Origin: Terrimonas pollutisoli
GTDB lineage: Bacteria; Bacteroidota; Bacteroidia; Chitinophagales; Chitinophagaceae
Assembly (NCBI RefSeq): GCF_029360765.1
Contig: NZ_JARKNA010000017.1
Location: 62,001-126,000, forward strand
DNA length: 64,000 nt
Direction: 5' to 3'
Shown: one piece after another, positions 44,316 to 53,144 of the stretch
How positions within the stretch are numbered: the stretch's first letter is position 1
Layout: every line of letters begins with the position of its first letter
Translations under genes and position numbers: made by a program
The notes under the pieces: model-generated
The model's database searches: none
What the model was told of the DNA's origin: nothing
What the model saw: only the letters and a program-made list of their open reading frames with translations

Positions 44316-45410
44316 TTAATGAATGTGTGCATGTGCATGCTGTGGACGCTGACCCATCGCTTTTAAGAAAGCGATGTGAGATGCCACTGCGGTGCGAACT
44401 CTCTTGTACTCGATGTATTGGATGCCATGTTCCTGGCAAGCCTTTTTGATGATCTTGCTGATGGCTGGGTAGTGAACGTGTGAAATTTTTGGAAACAGGT
44501 GATGCTCTACCTGGAAGTTCAAACCGCCAACCAACCAGCTTACCAATTTATTTTTAGTAGCAAAATTGGCGGTTGTTTTCAATTGATGCAGCGCCCATTC
44601 GTCTTCCATTTTGCCAGTAGCTTCGTTGGGCAATGGGAAATGAGTATGCTCAACGGTATGTGCCAACTGGAAAACGATACTTAAAATAAAACCTGCCACC
44701 AGGCCCATGGTTAAAAATCCAATTAACCATGGAAGGAAACCTAATACATAAATAGGTAATGCGACAAAGATGAATGCATGTGCCGCTTTATAAAACCAGA
44801 AGTAAAAATGTTCTGACGGGGTTAATTTTTTAATTGGAGTTGAGCCGATTTTTCCGCTAAAATATTTTATATAGTCCGTAACGAAAACCCAATAGATATA
44901 AAGCAGCGAATAAGCGGCCCAGAAATAAAAATGTTGAAACTTGTGAATCTTATAATGTTCCTGTTCATCACAAAGGCGTAATAAAGGACGGGCTTCAATA
45001 TCATCATCTACACCATGGATATTGGTGTAGGTGTGGTGAATAACATTATGTTTTGTTTTCCACATATGCTGGCTCGCTCCCAGGAAGTTGGCGGCATTAG
45101 AGGCCATACTGTTTAGCCATTTATAGGGACTGAAACTGCCATGAGCTCCGTCATGCATCACGTTAAAGCCAATGGCTGCAGTCAGGCAGCCTAACAAGAT
45201 GCATTCAGTAATAGCCAATATGGTGATAGGTGTAAAAAAAATAAGATGTATATATACTGAAATAAAGCTCACCACTAAGAGTATCGCCTTAAAGTATAGC
45301 TTGAAATTTCCAGTAGTTGGTTTTCCGGCTTGTTTAAAGTAATCAGCGATCCGCTTTTTCAGCTCGCCATGAAAGGAGACCGGTATTTTTGGAAATTTTG
45401 GGTTAGACAT
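44316..45410 (-). CDS. Membrane fatty-acid (acyl-lipid/acyl-CoA) desaturase
   Basis: 364 residues from the ATG at 45410. The three His boxes of membrane di-iron desaturases are HDGAH (residues 86-90), HNVIHH (121-126) and QVEHH (near 307), where Gln replaces the first His of the last box, as in front-end (delta-6/linoleoyl-CoA-like) desaturases. Four or more membrane helices are visible. The C-terminus is His-rich (PQHAHAHIH). It introduces a double bond into membrane fatty acids. It has its own promoter box and terminator, so it appears monocistronic. No cytochrome b5 domain is fused. Confidence 0.92.
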   Translation of the reverse strand: MSNPKFPKIPVSFHGELKKRIADYFKQAGKPTTGNFKLYFKAILLVVSFISVYIHLIFFTPITILAITECILLGCLTAAIGFNVMHDGAHGSFSPYKWLNSMASNAANFLGASQHMWKTKHNVIHHTYTNIHGVDDDIEARPLLRLCDEQEHYKIHKFQHFYFWAAYSLLYIYWVFVTDYIKYFSGKIGSTPIKKLTPSEHFYFWFYKAAHAFIFVALPIYVLGFLPWLIGFLTMGLVAGFILSIVFQLAHTVEHTHFPLPNEATGKMEDEWALHQLKTTANFATKNKLVSWLVGGLNFQVEHHLFPKISHVHYPAISKIIKKACQEHGIQYIEYKRVRTAVASHIAFLKAMGQRPQHAHAHIH

Positions 45411-45434
45411 GTTGAGAAATTTGAAATAAGATTG

Positions 45435-45442
45435 CAAAAGTA
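45435..45442 (-). promoter_or_regulatory. -7 promoter box of the desaturase (TACTTTTG)
   Basis: TACTTTTG fits TAnnTTTG, 24 bases upstream of the ATG. The -33 element is unclear. Confidence 0.45.
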
Positions 45443-45557
45443 GTTCAAGATGTTCATAAAACGTTCACAAAGATTGAAGTAGTGCACATGTGGGGATAAT
45501 AATGACAACTAGCTTACAATCAATCCTAAGTTCTATTTATTACTTATTGCGTATAAT

Positions 45558-46346
45558 TTATGTTTCATTTTGGATTAGTGAATCAAGGTTTTTGATACCG
45601 ATCTTTTTTTCGGTGATAAACCCTTCCGCATATTTCACGCCAATTCTTTTTCCAAGCATTCTTGCCCGTGCAATCACACTATCGAGAAAATCGGGAGTAG
45701 AAATGTAGGTCTGTGGTCCCTCAGCAGTTGTATTGCTTGTATGAAATTGTGTTGTATAAGCCTGTATGGATTTCATTCTTTGCTCAAACACATCACTGAT
45801 GTCGATGAGTAAATCAGGCTCATGATACCAGTCCTGCATATACTGTAAAAAATATCTTGGACGCCATTTTTCTTGTGCTTCACCTTTCTCGTTGGTGGTT
45901 TCTATTTTGGCAAGTCCGGATAGAAAACAGGCATCGCTGATTAAATGTCCTGCCCGCCCATGATCAGGATGGCGATCATTTAAGATATTTCCAATAACGA
46001 TCTCAGGTTGATATTTACGAATAACCTGAATCAACTTTAGCTGATGCTCTTCATCATTTTTAAAAAAGCCATCCCGCATTTTCAGATTTTCACGAACGGT
46101 GGCACCTATATGCATTGCGGCATCTGCCGCTTCCTGGTACCGGGATTCGACAGTGCCACGGGTACCAAGTTCACCTTGCGTGAGGTCCACAATACCCACT
46201 TTCTTTCCAAGCTTTATTTCATTGATTAATGTACCCGAACAACCCAACTCTACATCGTCGGGGTGAACGCCAATAGCGAGAATATCTAGTTTGCCTCCAG
46301 CCCCTAAAGGGGTGTTTTCAAAACGCTGCAAGGAAATATCTGTCAT
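45558..46346 (-). CDS. bshB1: Bacillithiol biosynthesis deacetylase BshB1
   Basis: 262 residues. The LmbE-type zinc deacetylase motif GVHPDDVELG opens the conserved part, with NDRHPDHGRAGHL as the second metal motif; both match BshB1. It deacetylates GlcNAc-malate to GlcN-malate in bacillithiol synthesis. The family normally starts directly at KLDILAIGVHPDD; here about 18 extra residues (MTDISLQRF, then ENTPLGAGG) precede it. The ENTPLGAGG codons are the end of a MITE-like element, so the native start seems to have been replaced by an ATG inside the element. Confidence 0.9.
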   Translation of the reverse strand: MTDISLQRFENTPLGAGGKLDILAIGVHPDDVELGCSGTLINEIKLGKKVGIVDLTQGELGTRGTVESRYQEAADAAMHIGATVRENLKMRDGFFKNDEEHQLKLIQVIRKYQPEIVIGNILNDRHPDHGRAGHLISDACFLSGLAKIETTNEKGEAQEKWRPRYFLQYMQDWYHEPDLLIDISDVFEQRMKSIQAYTTQFHTSNTTAEGPQTYISTPDFLDSVIARARMLGKRIGVKYAEGFITEKKIGIKNLDSLIQNET

Positions 46347-46463
46347 AAATCAAAAAAGATTAAATAAAAAATTTTACAAACTTATTATTTTGAAATGTAT
46401 CAGGACCAAAACATTTCTTAAACGGAAGTAAGGCTTCCATACACCCCTTTAGGGGATGGGGGC
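46294..46463. mobile_element. MITE-like element C with CCCCTAAAGGGG ends
   Basis: The left end CCTCCAGCCCCTAAAGGGG (46294-46312) and right end CCCCTTTAGGGGATGGGGGC (46444-46463) are inverted copies of the terminal motif of elements A and B. The left end lies inside the bshB1 reading frame and the apparent bshB1 start codon is in the interior; the right end lies 13 bases past the DUF4294 gene stop. Confidence 0.68.
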
Positions 46464-46476
46464 GAGATGAGTATCT

Positions 46477-47181
46477 TTATTTCCGATACGGATTACCATA
46501 CCAGGCACCATCAATTTCATTGGCGAAATTTTCGATCTGCCTGTCTGTTTTATCAGCGAGATCCCATTGTTGTTTCAGGCTGCTGCCGAAGAAAAAGGCG
46601 ACCGTTTGATACAGTCTTGCATTCATACCGCCTTTGTATTCTTTGATGATCTCATAACAGTTATTACCTGTTTGCCGGTTGATGAGTTTCATCAACACTT
46701 TTCCCTGGTAAACTGAAAGATTGGAGAGCGGGTCGGCAAAACTCTTGCGCAATTCTTTTTCTCTCGACTTGATATATTCTTTTCTTGCTTTTTTTGAACT
46801 GACATTGGCCAGCTTCGCATTAATATCATTAATAGTATGACCGGCTACTCTTGCATAGGGGTAGGTAACATAGACAGCGTTGCGCAGCCGGTTCCATTCG
46901 GCTATGTATTTTTCTAATTTTTTAGGCGGTAGTTTAGAAATCCATACCATCGGTTCTTCCTTGTAAGATTGCATTTCCCGGTTGTACCAAATGGCATCAA
47001 CAATAATGGTATCATTGGGTCCCCATTTTTTTGACCGTTCTTCATAGGAAGGCATGGGAGGGATGGTATCTTCCGTACCTGATGGTGGGCCTATTTGAGC
47101 AGATAATTGCAGTCCGGTGAAAATAAAACATATCCACAGGGCAGCTCTAAAAATTATTTTATATGAGAAAACACCAGTCAT
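46477..47181 (-). CDS. DUF4294 secreted protein
   Basis: 234 residues with a signal peptide (FRAALWICFIFTGLQLSAQ). The core matches DUF4294: WNRLRNAVYVTYPYARVAG, KKARKEYIKSREKELRKSF, YQGKVLMKLINRQTGNNCYEIIKEYKGG, then AFFFGSSLKQQWD. The family is restricted largely to Bacteroidota and has no known function. It lies downstream of ccmF on the same strand and is followed by bshB1 with a MITE-like element in between. Confidence 0.88.
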   Translation of the reverse strand: MTGVFSYKIIFRAALWICFIFTGLQLSAQIGPPSGTEDTIPPMPSYEERSKKWGPNDTIIVDAIWYNREMQSYKEEPMVWISKLPPKKLEKYIAEWNRLRNAVYVTYPYARVAGHTINDINAKLANVSSKKARKEYIKSREKELRKSFADPLSNLSVYQGKVLMKLINRQTGNNCYEIIKEYKGGMNARLYQTVAFFFGSSLKQQWDLADKTDRQIENFANEIDGAWYGNPYRK

Positions 47182-47269
47182 CCGCTCGTAAATTTATTAA
47201 ATCTACCAATCTCATACAAGACAGCAAAACCAGTTTCTGAGCTGCCCATCTGCAAACGGCTACAAAAAT

Positions 47270-49867
47270 TTAACGTTCTGCCTTCAGTCGGTTTACCTCG
47301 ATACGGCGAACCATGCTGATAATGATGCCGATGGCCGTAACAATTATACCTAACCAAAGTACATTGATAAAGGGAAATTTGTAAGCTTTCAGGGTGACAT
47401 ATTCCAAAATGGCATTTGACTCTTTGATACCAATGTCAGCGCCACTGCCGTCTTCTTTTACACTATTGATCCGAACAATCAGGCTTTCCGACATGACGGT
47501 ATCGGGCATGGCAAACGACTGGCCTTTTTGATTGATGAGTAGTGGCTCGCTGGTGTAACTGGTTTTGTTAAACGAATGAACTTTCAGGCTAGCCACGGTT
47601 GCCTTGTCACCAGCCTGGAATCCTTCGAAAGGCATATTGTCTTTGGTAGTAAGCTTTTCCAGTATCAGATAGCCTTTCGAATAAAAAATGCTATCACCGA
47701 TTTTTACTTCTTTATTGGTAAAACTGGCTGTGTCTTTGTTCTTTTCCGGATTGGGTAGAGCAGAGATATAGGTGAACACATCATGATCCCAGTAGTGACG
47801 AGCGTCAGGGTTAGCCATCAGGCCTTCGTTGCCTTTATAATTAACAAAAGCATTGGGACTAAGTGTAAACTCTTCATCGTCTGTGCGACTTTTGAAATGT
47901 ATTTTATAATACCACTGTTGTTTTTTGGGATGCGCTGAGTCGCCTAAATAAGCGACATCATATTTTCCCATTTTCATCGGGAGGCCTTTGATCAACGTCA
48001 GGTTCTCACCGGTTTTTTCTTTACTTTCTTTACCGAAATCTATGGCGATGCCGCTGGTATTGTGGGAAAGAATTTCTTTTTTAGAAGAAGAAATTAAAAT
48101 ACCTAACAATACGAGCCCGAAGCCAAAGTGTGAAATAGAACCGCCGGATAGTTTCAAGCTGCCCTTCATCCCTAGCCAGATATAAGCTGCATTAGCAACA
48201 ATTGCATACACACTACCTGTAATGGCCAGCCATATAGCGCCGAGATAACCGGGGCCATGCTTATCATAATTAATATTGCCAAAAGCAAGGATCAACGATG
48301 CCAGTACGACGGAAATAATTGTTGGAACGGCAATCTTTTTCCAAAAGAGTTTGCCGTTGGTATTCTTATACCTGAGGTATTGAGTAATTGCAGTCAGTAT
48401 CCCAAGTATGATTGCCACAAAAATCTGAATCTGGTTATAGGCCATTTCTTCGTCTTCCGGAGCAGCCAGTTGCAGGTTGAATACTTTATTAATTACCGGC
48501 AAAGAGGTTTTACTGATGATGACGATTGCCGAAAGAAAAAATACCAGTGCGCCGATAAACATCCAGAACTCCCTCGAGTTGCCGCTTTCCTCTTTTACTA
48601 CGCCCGGTATTTGTTTTTGAATCTGGTAAATAAAAAATCCAACCCCGATCAGGATGGTTAAGAATGCGATGGCAGGTGCATCAATAAAATAAGAAGCTGT
48701 AAGTAACACTATTCCACTGGCTGCGGTAATGGTTTTTTGATTGGCAGTAGTAGCAATAAAAAATGCCGGCAACCAGGTGAACGCAAACAATAACAAATAG
48801 AGCTGACCATTCATGCCCAGGTCGGTAAAGGCATGCACCGATGCCTCACCTAATATACCGCTGCGGGTAAGAAAAGTAGAGTATAGAATAAAGATGAATG
48901 TCAAAAACAGGAACAAATAAGTGGAGGGTAATGAGTGCCCACTATGTTTATAGATCATTAAGGTGTGGATGCCTGCTACCAAAATCAACCATGGAACCAG
49001 GGATGCATTTTCAACAGGGTCCCAGGCCCAATACCCCCCAAAGGTTAATGATTCATAAGCCCATTTCGCACCCATCATAATACCAATTCCCAGGGCCGCC
49101 AATGAGAAAAGTGACCAGGGAAGGGCCGGTCTTAACACATCGCCAAATTTTTTTGTCCATAAACCCGCTATTATAAAGGCAAAGGGAATAAGGGTAGAAG
49201 CAAAGCCTAAAAACAGAACCGGCGGATGGATGACCATCCAATAGTTCTGCAATAATGGATTCAGATCATTGCCATCCTTTATGGTTGACATATAATCCTG
49301 CCGCAAAGGTTGATTAATGTCAAAATTCATGTGAAGCGCAGGAGCATTATCCAGCACGCCAGAATCTCTCAATAAAATAAATGGATTGGAACCCAGTTTC
49401 TCACCAAATAAATAAAGGCCGGCAACCATGGTGGCCAAACAAAACTGCGCAAAACTCACCACCGTCATCACCGGGGCTTCCCATTGTTTACTGGTTTTAA
49501 TTAATACAAGCCCCAGCATGCAGTGCCAAAAACTCCACAATAAAAAACTACCCTCTTGTCCTTCCCACATAGACGCCAACAGGTATTTGGGTTCCAATGA
49601 ACGGCTACTATGCTGCCAGGCGTATTTGTATTCAAACAGGTGACTGGAGTTAATGTAAAAAAGTATGGCTACAACAGATACTACAGAAATGGCTTCTGTG
49701 ATAAAAGCATAGCGGGCCAGTTTTTTCCAGTATTGAGAATCAGCAGGAAGTTTGGAATTAAATGTTTTGAAATAGGCAAATGTCGCTACCAGCGAAGCTA
49801 CCAATGAGAGCACAATGAAAAAATGTCCTAATTGACCTGGTAAAAGATGTTCGCCAAAGTAATCCAT
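47270..49867 (-). CDS. ccmF: Cytochrome c maturation protein CcmF-like (haem lyase)
   Basis: 865 residues with about 15 membrane helices. The haem-handling Trp-rich motif GGYWAWDPVENASLVPW lies near residues 272-288, with MVIHPPVLFLGF near 212 and STFLTRSGILGEASVHAF after the motif; these are CcmF signatures. A large periplasmic domain occupies residues about 620-820. It is larger than typical proteobacterial CcmF (about 650). It ligates haem to apocytochromes c in the periplasm, receiving it from CcmE, whose gene lies 134 bases upstream on the same strand. The cytochrome c gene at the right edge of the window is a possible client. Confidence 0.93.
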   Translation of the reverse strand: MDYFGEHLLPGQLGHFFIVLSLVASLVATFAYFKTFNSKLPADSQYWKKLARYAFITEAISVVSVVAILFYINSSHLFEYKYAWQHSSRSLEPKYLLASMWEGQEGSFLLWSFWHCMLGLVLIKTSKQWEAPVMTVVSFAQFCLATMVAGLYLFGEKLGSNPFILLRDSGVLDNAPALHMNFDINQPLRQDYMSTIKDGNDLNPLLQNYWMVIHPPVLFLGFASTLIPFAFIIAGLWTKKFGDVLRPALPWSLFSLAALGIGIMMGAKWAYESLTFGGYWAWDPVENASLVPWLILVAGIHTLMIYKHSGHSLPSTYLFLFLTFIFILYSTFLTRSGILGEASVHAFTDLGMNGQLYLLLFAFTWLPAFFIATTANQKTITAASGIVLLTASYFIDAPAIAFLTILIGVGFFIYQIQKQIPGVVKEESGNSREFWMFIGALVFFLSAIVIISKTSLPVINKVFNLQLAAPEDEEMAYNQIQIFVAIILGILTAITQYLRYKNTNGKLFWKKIAVPTIISVVLASLILAFGNINYDKHGPGYLGAIWLAITGSVYAIVANAAYIWLGMKGSLKLSGGSISHFGFGLVLLGILISSSKKEILSHNTSGIAIDFGKESKEKTGENLTLIKGLPMKMGKYDVAYLGDSAHPKKQQWYYKIHFKSRTDDEEFTLSPNAFVNYKGNEGLMANPDARHYWDHDVFTYISALPNPEKNKDTASFTNKEVKIGDSIFYSKGYLILEKLTTKDNMPFEGFQAGDKATVASLKVHSFNKTSYTSEPLLINQKGQSFAMPDTVMSESLIVRINSVKEDGSGADIGIKESNAILEYVTLKAYKFPFINVLWLGIIVTAIGIIISMVRRIEVNRLKAER

Positions 49868-50001
49868 TGCGTGGGTTTAATTTATTATTAGTGGGTACTT
49901 TACACTACCCCGTATATATTCACTACCAATATTCAATTCTCAGGTTTCAATGAAGGAAGTCCACTGTTGAATGCAGATGTCTTAACTGGCAGACAGGCAC
50001 A

Positions 50002-50424
50002 TTAATATTTTGCCTCGGTGGCTTCTACACTTTTTTGTGCTGCTTTCATGTCATCTTTATACTTGGACGGACATTTGGTTTGTATGCTTTTGCAATCGAA
50101 GTATCCGTCACCTTCGCGGTATTTTCCCTTTAATACAAGGCGTTCGCTGATCTCAAAGTTCTCCGGTTTGGGATTATTGTAGACAACTTTTACAGATTTA
50201 CCTAAAGTATCAACAGCAGTAAAAACAAGATGATTGGGATCTTTCAGGGGATCGTATTCCACCGGCTGTGTTTTATCGAGGCGGGCCATCAGGTGAACAA
50301 ACTTGCCGGGTTTGGATACGGCGGTATCCACGGTATCATAAGTAGTGGCAGTTTGTAAAAAACTAATTAACACAGCGATGGCGGCAGCCACCAGGACAAG
50401 CAAAACAATGTGGATTTTTTTCAT
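50002..50424 (-). CDS. ccmE: Cytochrome c maturation haem chaperone CcmE, Cys-type
   Basis: 140 residues with an N-terminal membrane anchor (HIVLLVLVAAAIAVLISFL) and an OB-fold: VHLMARLDKTQPVEYD, LVFTAVDTLGKSVKVVYN, ERLVLKGKYREGDGYFDC. The haem-attachment site, usually H-x-x-x-Y, reads KCPSKYKDD, that is C-x-x-x-Y. Such Cys-type CcmE proteins are known in archaea and some other bacteria. It hands haem to CcmF, encoded downstream. Small size and location support the call. CcmA-D are not in the window. Confidence 0.92.
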   Translation of the reverse strand: MKKIHIVLLVLVAAAIAVLISFLQTATTYDTVDTAVSKPGKFVHLMARLDKTQPVEYDPLKDPNHLVFTAVDTLGKSVKVVYNNPKPENFEISERLVLKGKYREGDGYFDCKSIQTKCPSKYKDDMKAAQKSVEATEAKY

Positions 50425-50627
50425 GGCTTAGTGTCCGGCAATCCGGGTTTTAAATGCGCTGCGAAATTACGTTAAAAAATGCTGCTTGCAGCCGTTGTAT
50501 TAACGAAGGCAGAGATGCTTTGTTCATTAAAATCAAAAAAAAATCTTAAAAACAAGCAACAAGATGTAAAACCTGGTCCGACAAATACAACCGGGAATGT
50601 TGTTACAGATCAACTAACAATTGTTCA

Positions 50628-50655
50628 TTGTCAACAGGCTAAGACCTTATCTTTG
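50628..50655 (+). promoter_or_regulatory. Promoter of the acyl-CoA dehydrogenase gene
   Basis: TTG at 50628-50630 and TATCTTTG at 50648-50655 are separated by 17 bases, matching the Bacteroidota -33/-7 layout, and lie about 25 bases before the ATG. It is the cleanest promoter seen in the window. Confidence 0.6.
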
Positions 50656-50679
50656 CCGGGTATAAATTTTTAATGCTAT

Positions 50680-51837
50680 ATGATATTTGAATTTTCAGAA
50701 GAACAATTAATGATTCAAAAAGCTGCCAGGGATTTTGCAAAAAACGATTGCCTTCCGGGAGTTATTGAACGGGACGAAAAACAACAGTTTCCCCGTGAAC
50801 AGGTACTGAAGCTGGCTGATCTCGGTTTTTTAGGAATGATGGTCGATCCAAAATACGGCGGAGCCGGCATGGATACGGTCAGCTATGTGCTCGCCATGGA
50901 AGAAATCAGTAAAATAGATGCCAGCGTAAGCGTGGTGATGAGTGTAAACAATAGCCTTGTATGTTATGGCCTGCAGCAGTTTGGCACCGAAGAACAAAAA
51001 CAAAAATATTTGACGCCGCTGGCCCAGGGGAAAAAGGATGATGATCTGTATATTGGTGCTTTTATGCTTAGTGAACCCGAGGCAGGAAGCGACGCTACTT
51101 CACAACGGACAACAGCGGAGGATAAGGGCGACTATTATTTGCTAAATGGAACCAAAAACTGGATCACCAATGGAGGTACAGCCAGTGTTTACCTGGTGAT
51201 GGCGCAAACCGATCCGGCAAAGGGGTCAAAAGGGATAAATACGTTGATCGTAGAAAAAAATTGGCCGGGTGTAACCGTTGCTGCCAAAGAAAATAAGTTG
51301 GGTATCCGCGGCAGCGATACACATACGGTAATGTTTACAGACGTAAAAGTGCCGAAAGAGAACCGTATCGGTGCCGACGGTTTTGGGTTTACTTTTGCCA
51401 TGAAAACATTAGCCGGCGGAAGAATTGGCATTGCTTCACAAGCCTTGGGCATAGCAAGCGGTGCTTTTGAACTGGCCAAAGAATATTCCAAAACAAGAAA
51501 AGCTTTTGGCACGGAGATCATGAACCACCAGGCCATTGCCTTCAAATTGGCAGATATGGCTACAAAGATCGAAGCTGCACGACTGCTTTGCCTGAAAGCA
51601 GCCTGGGAAAAAGATAATGACAAAGACTATACAGTTAGCAGTTCAATGGCCAAAGTTTATTCATCAGAAACAGCCATGTGGACTGCTGTAGAAGCCGTAC
51701 AAATACACGGTGGCTATGGCTTTGTAAAAGAATACCACGTAGAAAGGCTGATGAGAGATGCGAAGATTACGCAGATTTATGAAGGGACAAGTGAGGTGCA
51801 ACGGATTGTGATCAGCAGGAGCATTTTAAAGAAATAA
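50680..51837 (+). CDS. Acyl-CoA dehydrogenase (short/medium chain)
   Basis: 385 residues, normal for butyryl/short-chain acyl-CoA dehydrogenases. Conserved parts are FSEEQLMIQKAARDFA, the signature FMLSEPEAGSDATS around 128-141, NGTKNWITNGG, GIRGSDTHTVMF, GRIGIASQALGIASGAFE, and QIHGGYGFVKEYHVERLMRDAKI followed by QIYEGTSEVQ, where the catalytic base Glu is at about 368. It oxidises acyl-CoA with FAD, passing electrons to ETF in beta-oxidation or branched-chain amino-acid breakdown. It is monocistronic, with its own promoter and a strong terminator. Confidence 0.96.
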   Translation: MIFEFSEEQLMIQKAARDFAKNDCLPGVIERDEKQQFPREQVLKLADLGFLGMMVDPKYGGAGMDTVSYVLAMEEISKIDASVSVVMSVNNSLVCYGLQQFGTEEQKQKYLTPLAQGKKDDDLYIGAFMLSEPEAGSDATSQRTTAEDKGDYYLLNGTKNWITNGGTASVYLVMAQTDPAKGSKGINTLIVEKNWPGVTVAAKENKLGIRGSDTHTVMFTDVKVPKENRIGADGFGFTFAMKTLAGGRIGIASQALGIASGAFELAKEYSKTRKAFGTEIMNHQAIAFKLADMATKIEAARLLCLKAAWEKDNDKDYTVSSSMAKVYSSETAMWTAVEAVQIHGGYGFVKEYHVERLMRDAKITQIYEGTSEVQRIVISRSILKK

Positions 51838-51844
51838 CAACAAT

Positions 51845-51871
51845 AAAAAAGCTGCGTTAAGCAGCTTTTTT
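51845..51871. terminator. Bidirectional terminator overlapping a minus-strand gene end
   Basis: AAAAAAGCTGC and GCAGCTTTTTT form an 11-base stem with a 5-base loop, 8 bases after the acyl-CoA dehydrogenase stop. A-runs and T-runs on both sides make it bidirectional. It contains the stop codon and last Ala-Ala codons of the small minus-strand gene. Confidence 0.88.
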
Positions 51872-52048
51872 ATTGGTTAAGATCATTTCCACCATGCGGG
51901 CGGTTTGAATATGCCTATCCAAATGCTCCATGATCCTTTTTCGCTCGGAGATTGTCTCATCCAGTTGCTCGTGGATGTTTTTCTTTACGCTGGTACGTTT
52001 TTTTGTACAAGCCATCATGATATTTAATGTGATGTATTTTCCTTTCAT
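51857..52048 (-). CDS. Small basic helical protein, unknown function
   Basis: 63 residues, strongly charged and probably helical: MMACTKKRTSVKKNIHEQL, then SERKRIMEHLDRHIQTARMVEMILTNKKAA. No signal peptide or membrane helix. In-frame ATGs at codons 11 and 12 could also start it. The C-terminal codons fall in the terminator hairpin. It may be a real small gene upstream-paired with the membrane protein at 52112, but I do not recognise it. Confidence 0.4.
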   Translation of the reverse strand: MKGKYITLNIMMACTKKRTSVKKNIHEQLDETISERKRIMEHLDRHIQTARMVEMILTNKKAA

Positions 52049-52111
52049 AAATTGTGTTTTTAACTTTTATTGATTTTGTTTCTATACAGTCCTGTAAACT
52101 TGTTTTTTGTT

Positions 52112-52357
52112 TTATTTACCAGGACCTTTTATTTTTTTTTTGATAAAAAGATGGTCAAATATTTCTTCATTTTCGACCGGGTATATTTCTTTTGTTTTGT
52201 TTCCTGATAAAAAAAATCCACTGATTATAAGATTGACCGGGACACTTATAGCCACCCAGGTCCAGAAGCGGTAATTCAAATTATCGGTCATTATTCCAAT
52301 CGTCAGCGATACCAGGAAATGAATGATCAGTAGCTGAATGGCGTATAATAATTTCAT
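52112..52357 (-). CDS. Small two-helix membrane protein, unknown function
   Basis: 81 residues with two hydrophobic helices, LLYAIQLLIIHFLVSLTIGIM (residues about 3-23) and WTWVAISVPVNLIISGFFL (about 32-50), and a charged cytoplasmic tail with IFDHLFIKKKIKG. I do not recognise the family. It lies between an outer-membrane barrel gene and a small basic protein gene on the same strand, separated from the barrel gene by a hairpin. Confidence 0.55.
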   Translation of the reverse strand: MKLLYAIQLLIIHFLVSLTIGIMTDNLNYRFWTWVAISVPVNLIISGFFLSGNKTKEIYPVENEEIFDHLFIKKKIKGPGK

Positions 52358-52408
52358 AACTAATTTTTTTAATGATAAAACGTGATTTCATTGAGAGAGT
52401 GATTAAAA

Positions 52409-52437
52409 TGCGGCGGGCCCGTGTGGGCACCGCCACA
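52409..52437 (-). terminator. GC-rich hairpin after the outer-membrane protein gene
   Basis: TGCGGCGGGCCC and GGGCACCGCCACA form a GC-rich stem with a GTGT loop, about 20 bases past the stop of the minus-strand barrel gene. On that strand ATTTTAATC follows, a weak T-tract. Confidence 0.5.
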
Positions 52438-52458
52438 TTAAACCATGATCAAAACCAA

Positions 52459-53088
52459 CTACGCTTTTCGTTTAAATTTATTCCAGTCAATCAGGTAGCC
52501 AACTGAAACAGACATCGACCTGTTTTTAATATCGGCTCCCGCTTTGTATACATTTCGCAACCCCTTCTGCGAATTTGCGCTGACAAACAAACCGTTGTTA
52601 AATTCAAGTCCTGCAGTAAAGTTCAGGCTGATATCCTCCCGTCTCCAGTTATTACCCGTATTGGAGTACAGTTTTTTCGTTACACCATCCTGCTCCTGTT
52701 TACCGCCCACGGCATAGCTTAGCGTCACACCCGTACCACCGAACACCTTTCCAAAGGGCAGATCGATCTTATATAAAACATTCAGGGGCATCTCCACGTA
52801 GTTCATCTTTATTTTCATATCCTCCGCACCTGTTGAACTTAGATGTATCGCTCCTTTACGTGTAAACAAAAGTTGAGGTTGCAGGTAAAAGTTTTTGCCG
52901 AGGTTCAGATCACCAACAAGCCCTGCATGGTATCCTTTGAACTTATCGCCGCCATAAATGCTACCTTCTGTAACTTTTATCCGTTGGTCATTATCGTTAA
53001 TGCCCGCTTTGATACCTACTTTAAATTGCGCATTTGATACTAAAGAAATCGAGAGAATCGTAACTACTGATAAAAAAAACTTTTTCAT
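52459..53088 (-). CDS. Outer-membrane beta-barrel protein (PorT-like)
   Basis: 209 residues. A signal peptide (MKKFFLSVVTILSISLVSNAQ) precedes an eight-stranded barrel-like pattern: FKVGIKAGINDND, GYHAGLVGDLNLGKNFYLQPQLLFTRKGA, NYVEMPLNVLYKIDLPFG and VSVGYLIDWNKFKRK at the end. This is the outer-membrane beta-barrel domain (PF13568-like) common in Bacteroidota. The function is not deduced; such proteins serve as small porins or scaffold proteins. It is the last of three minus-strand envelope genes (after the His-rich protein and GIN lipoprotein). Confidence 0.85.
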   Translation of the reverse strand: MKKFFLSVVTILSISLVSNAQFKVGIKAGINDNDQRIKVTEGSIYGGDKFKGYHAGLVGDLNLGKNFYLQPQLLFTRKGAIHLSSTGAEDMKIKMNYVEMPLNVLYKIDLPFGKVFGGTGVTLSYAVGGKQEQDGVTKKLYSNTGNNWRREDISLNFTAGLEFNNGLFVSANSQKGLRNVYKAGADIKNRSMSVSVGYLIDWNKFKRKA

Positions 53089-53144
53089 AAAAAACTGTTT
53101 AATGATTAATGATTGTATTTGATTGATAAAAAATTTATAAAGAA

